This document shows positions 63,906-64,000 of a DNA stretch of 64,000 nucleotides, in pieces (the first letter of the stretch is position 1; each line of letters starts with the position of its first letter). The notes beneath the pieces were generated by a model. The model was not told the origin of the DNA and searched no databases. It saw only the letters and a list, made by a program, of their open reading frames with translations. This stretch comes from Denitrovibrio sp. (GTDB lineage: Bacteria > Chrysiogenota > Deferribacteres > Deferribacterales > Geovibrionaceae): contig PKTN01000004.1 of NCBI GenBank assembly GCA_002869185.1, positions 346,372 to 410,371 of the forward strand. The letters are read 5' to 3'. A program made the translations under genes and the position numbers.

Positions 63906-64000
63906 CTTATGAGCCCTCCCGTCAATAGTTAATTGATATTTCTTATTTTTTTCTTTTCTATAATCACAAAAAGATTCTCCTGAATACAGGTAAACTACAA

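Overview
The window reads as a chromosomal piece of a Gram-negative, anaerobic, respiring bacterium with moderate-to-low GC. A ten-heme and a thirteen-heme c-type cytochrome, sigma-54 promoters, many heme/Cache/PAS sensor kinases with the His-box AHQWRQPLN, beta-barrel outer-membrane proteins and a selenium-linked purine cluster together suggest a Deferribacterota-like organism (Denitrovibrio/Geovibrio type). That placement is inference from gene content only.

Layout. 1-12.9 kb: a purine/urate-type catabolic cluster. A leftward operon (ygeY, carbamate kinase, ygeW, a selenium-dependent xanthine dehydrogenase interrupted by one in-frame TGA, ssnA, and the start of a hydantoinase gene) diverges from a YheO-type regulator followed by two PLP enzymes; xdhC-like and yqeB maturation genes follow. 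13-17.8 kb: heme-sensing kinase, diguanylate cyclase, nucleoside deoxyribosyltransferase, Cache kinase. 17.8-20.3 kb: a three-gene set (LicC/PntC-like nucleotidyltransferase, CobD/HisC-like PLP enzyme, CDP-alcohol phosphatidyltransferase) that could form a lipid headgroup. 20.7-31.9 kb: a fusion of a periplasmic amino-acid-binding domain to an MscS channel, a secreted beta-propeller/caspase protein, a PAS kinase and a CheB-CheR-PAS fusion. 31.98-35.2 kb: a restriction-modification islet flanked by 21-bp repeats of the 3' end of tRNA-Cys. 35.2-41.8 kb: tRNA-Cys and tRNA-Gly, then mnmC-like, nadB, an outer-membrane protein, a radical SAM gene and an amber-interrupted diguanylate cyclase. 42-49.7 kb: enolase, M29 aminopeptidase, heme-sensor kinase plus response regulator, class III aminotransferase, asnS. 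49.7-54.6 kb: a sensor kinase with two in-frame TGAs, a duplicated tRNA-Leu region, amt-glnK under a sigma-54 promoter. 55-63.9 kb: a Cache/PAS kinase, a GAF-AAA-Fis activator, and a divergent sigma-54 operon for a porin-like protein and two multiheme cytochromes, plausibly an extracellular electron-transfer conduit.

The most interesting points are: the candidate selenocysteine four residues before the XDH substrate-pocket position, with a short hairpin just downstream; three ACCNNATATGGT sites between the activator gene and the sigma-54 promoter of the cytochrome operon; the binding-protein/MscS fusion; the tRNA-Cys-integrated R-M islet with a broken nuclease gene; and the lipid-headgroup trio. 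A caution runs through the window: three other genes carry in-frame stops (two TAG, two TGA) without any frameshift, so nonsense mutation or base error must be weighed against recoding.
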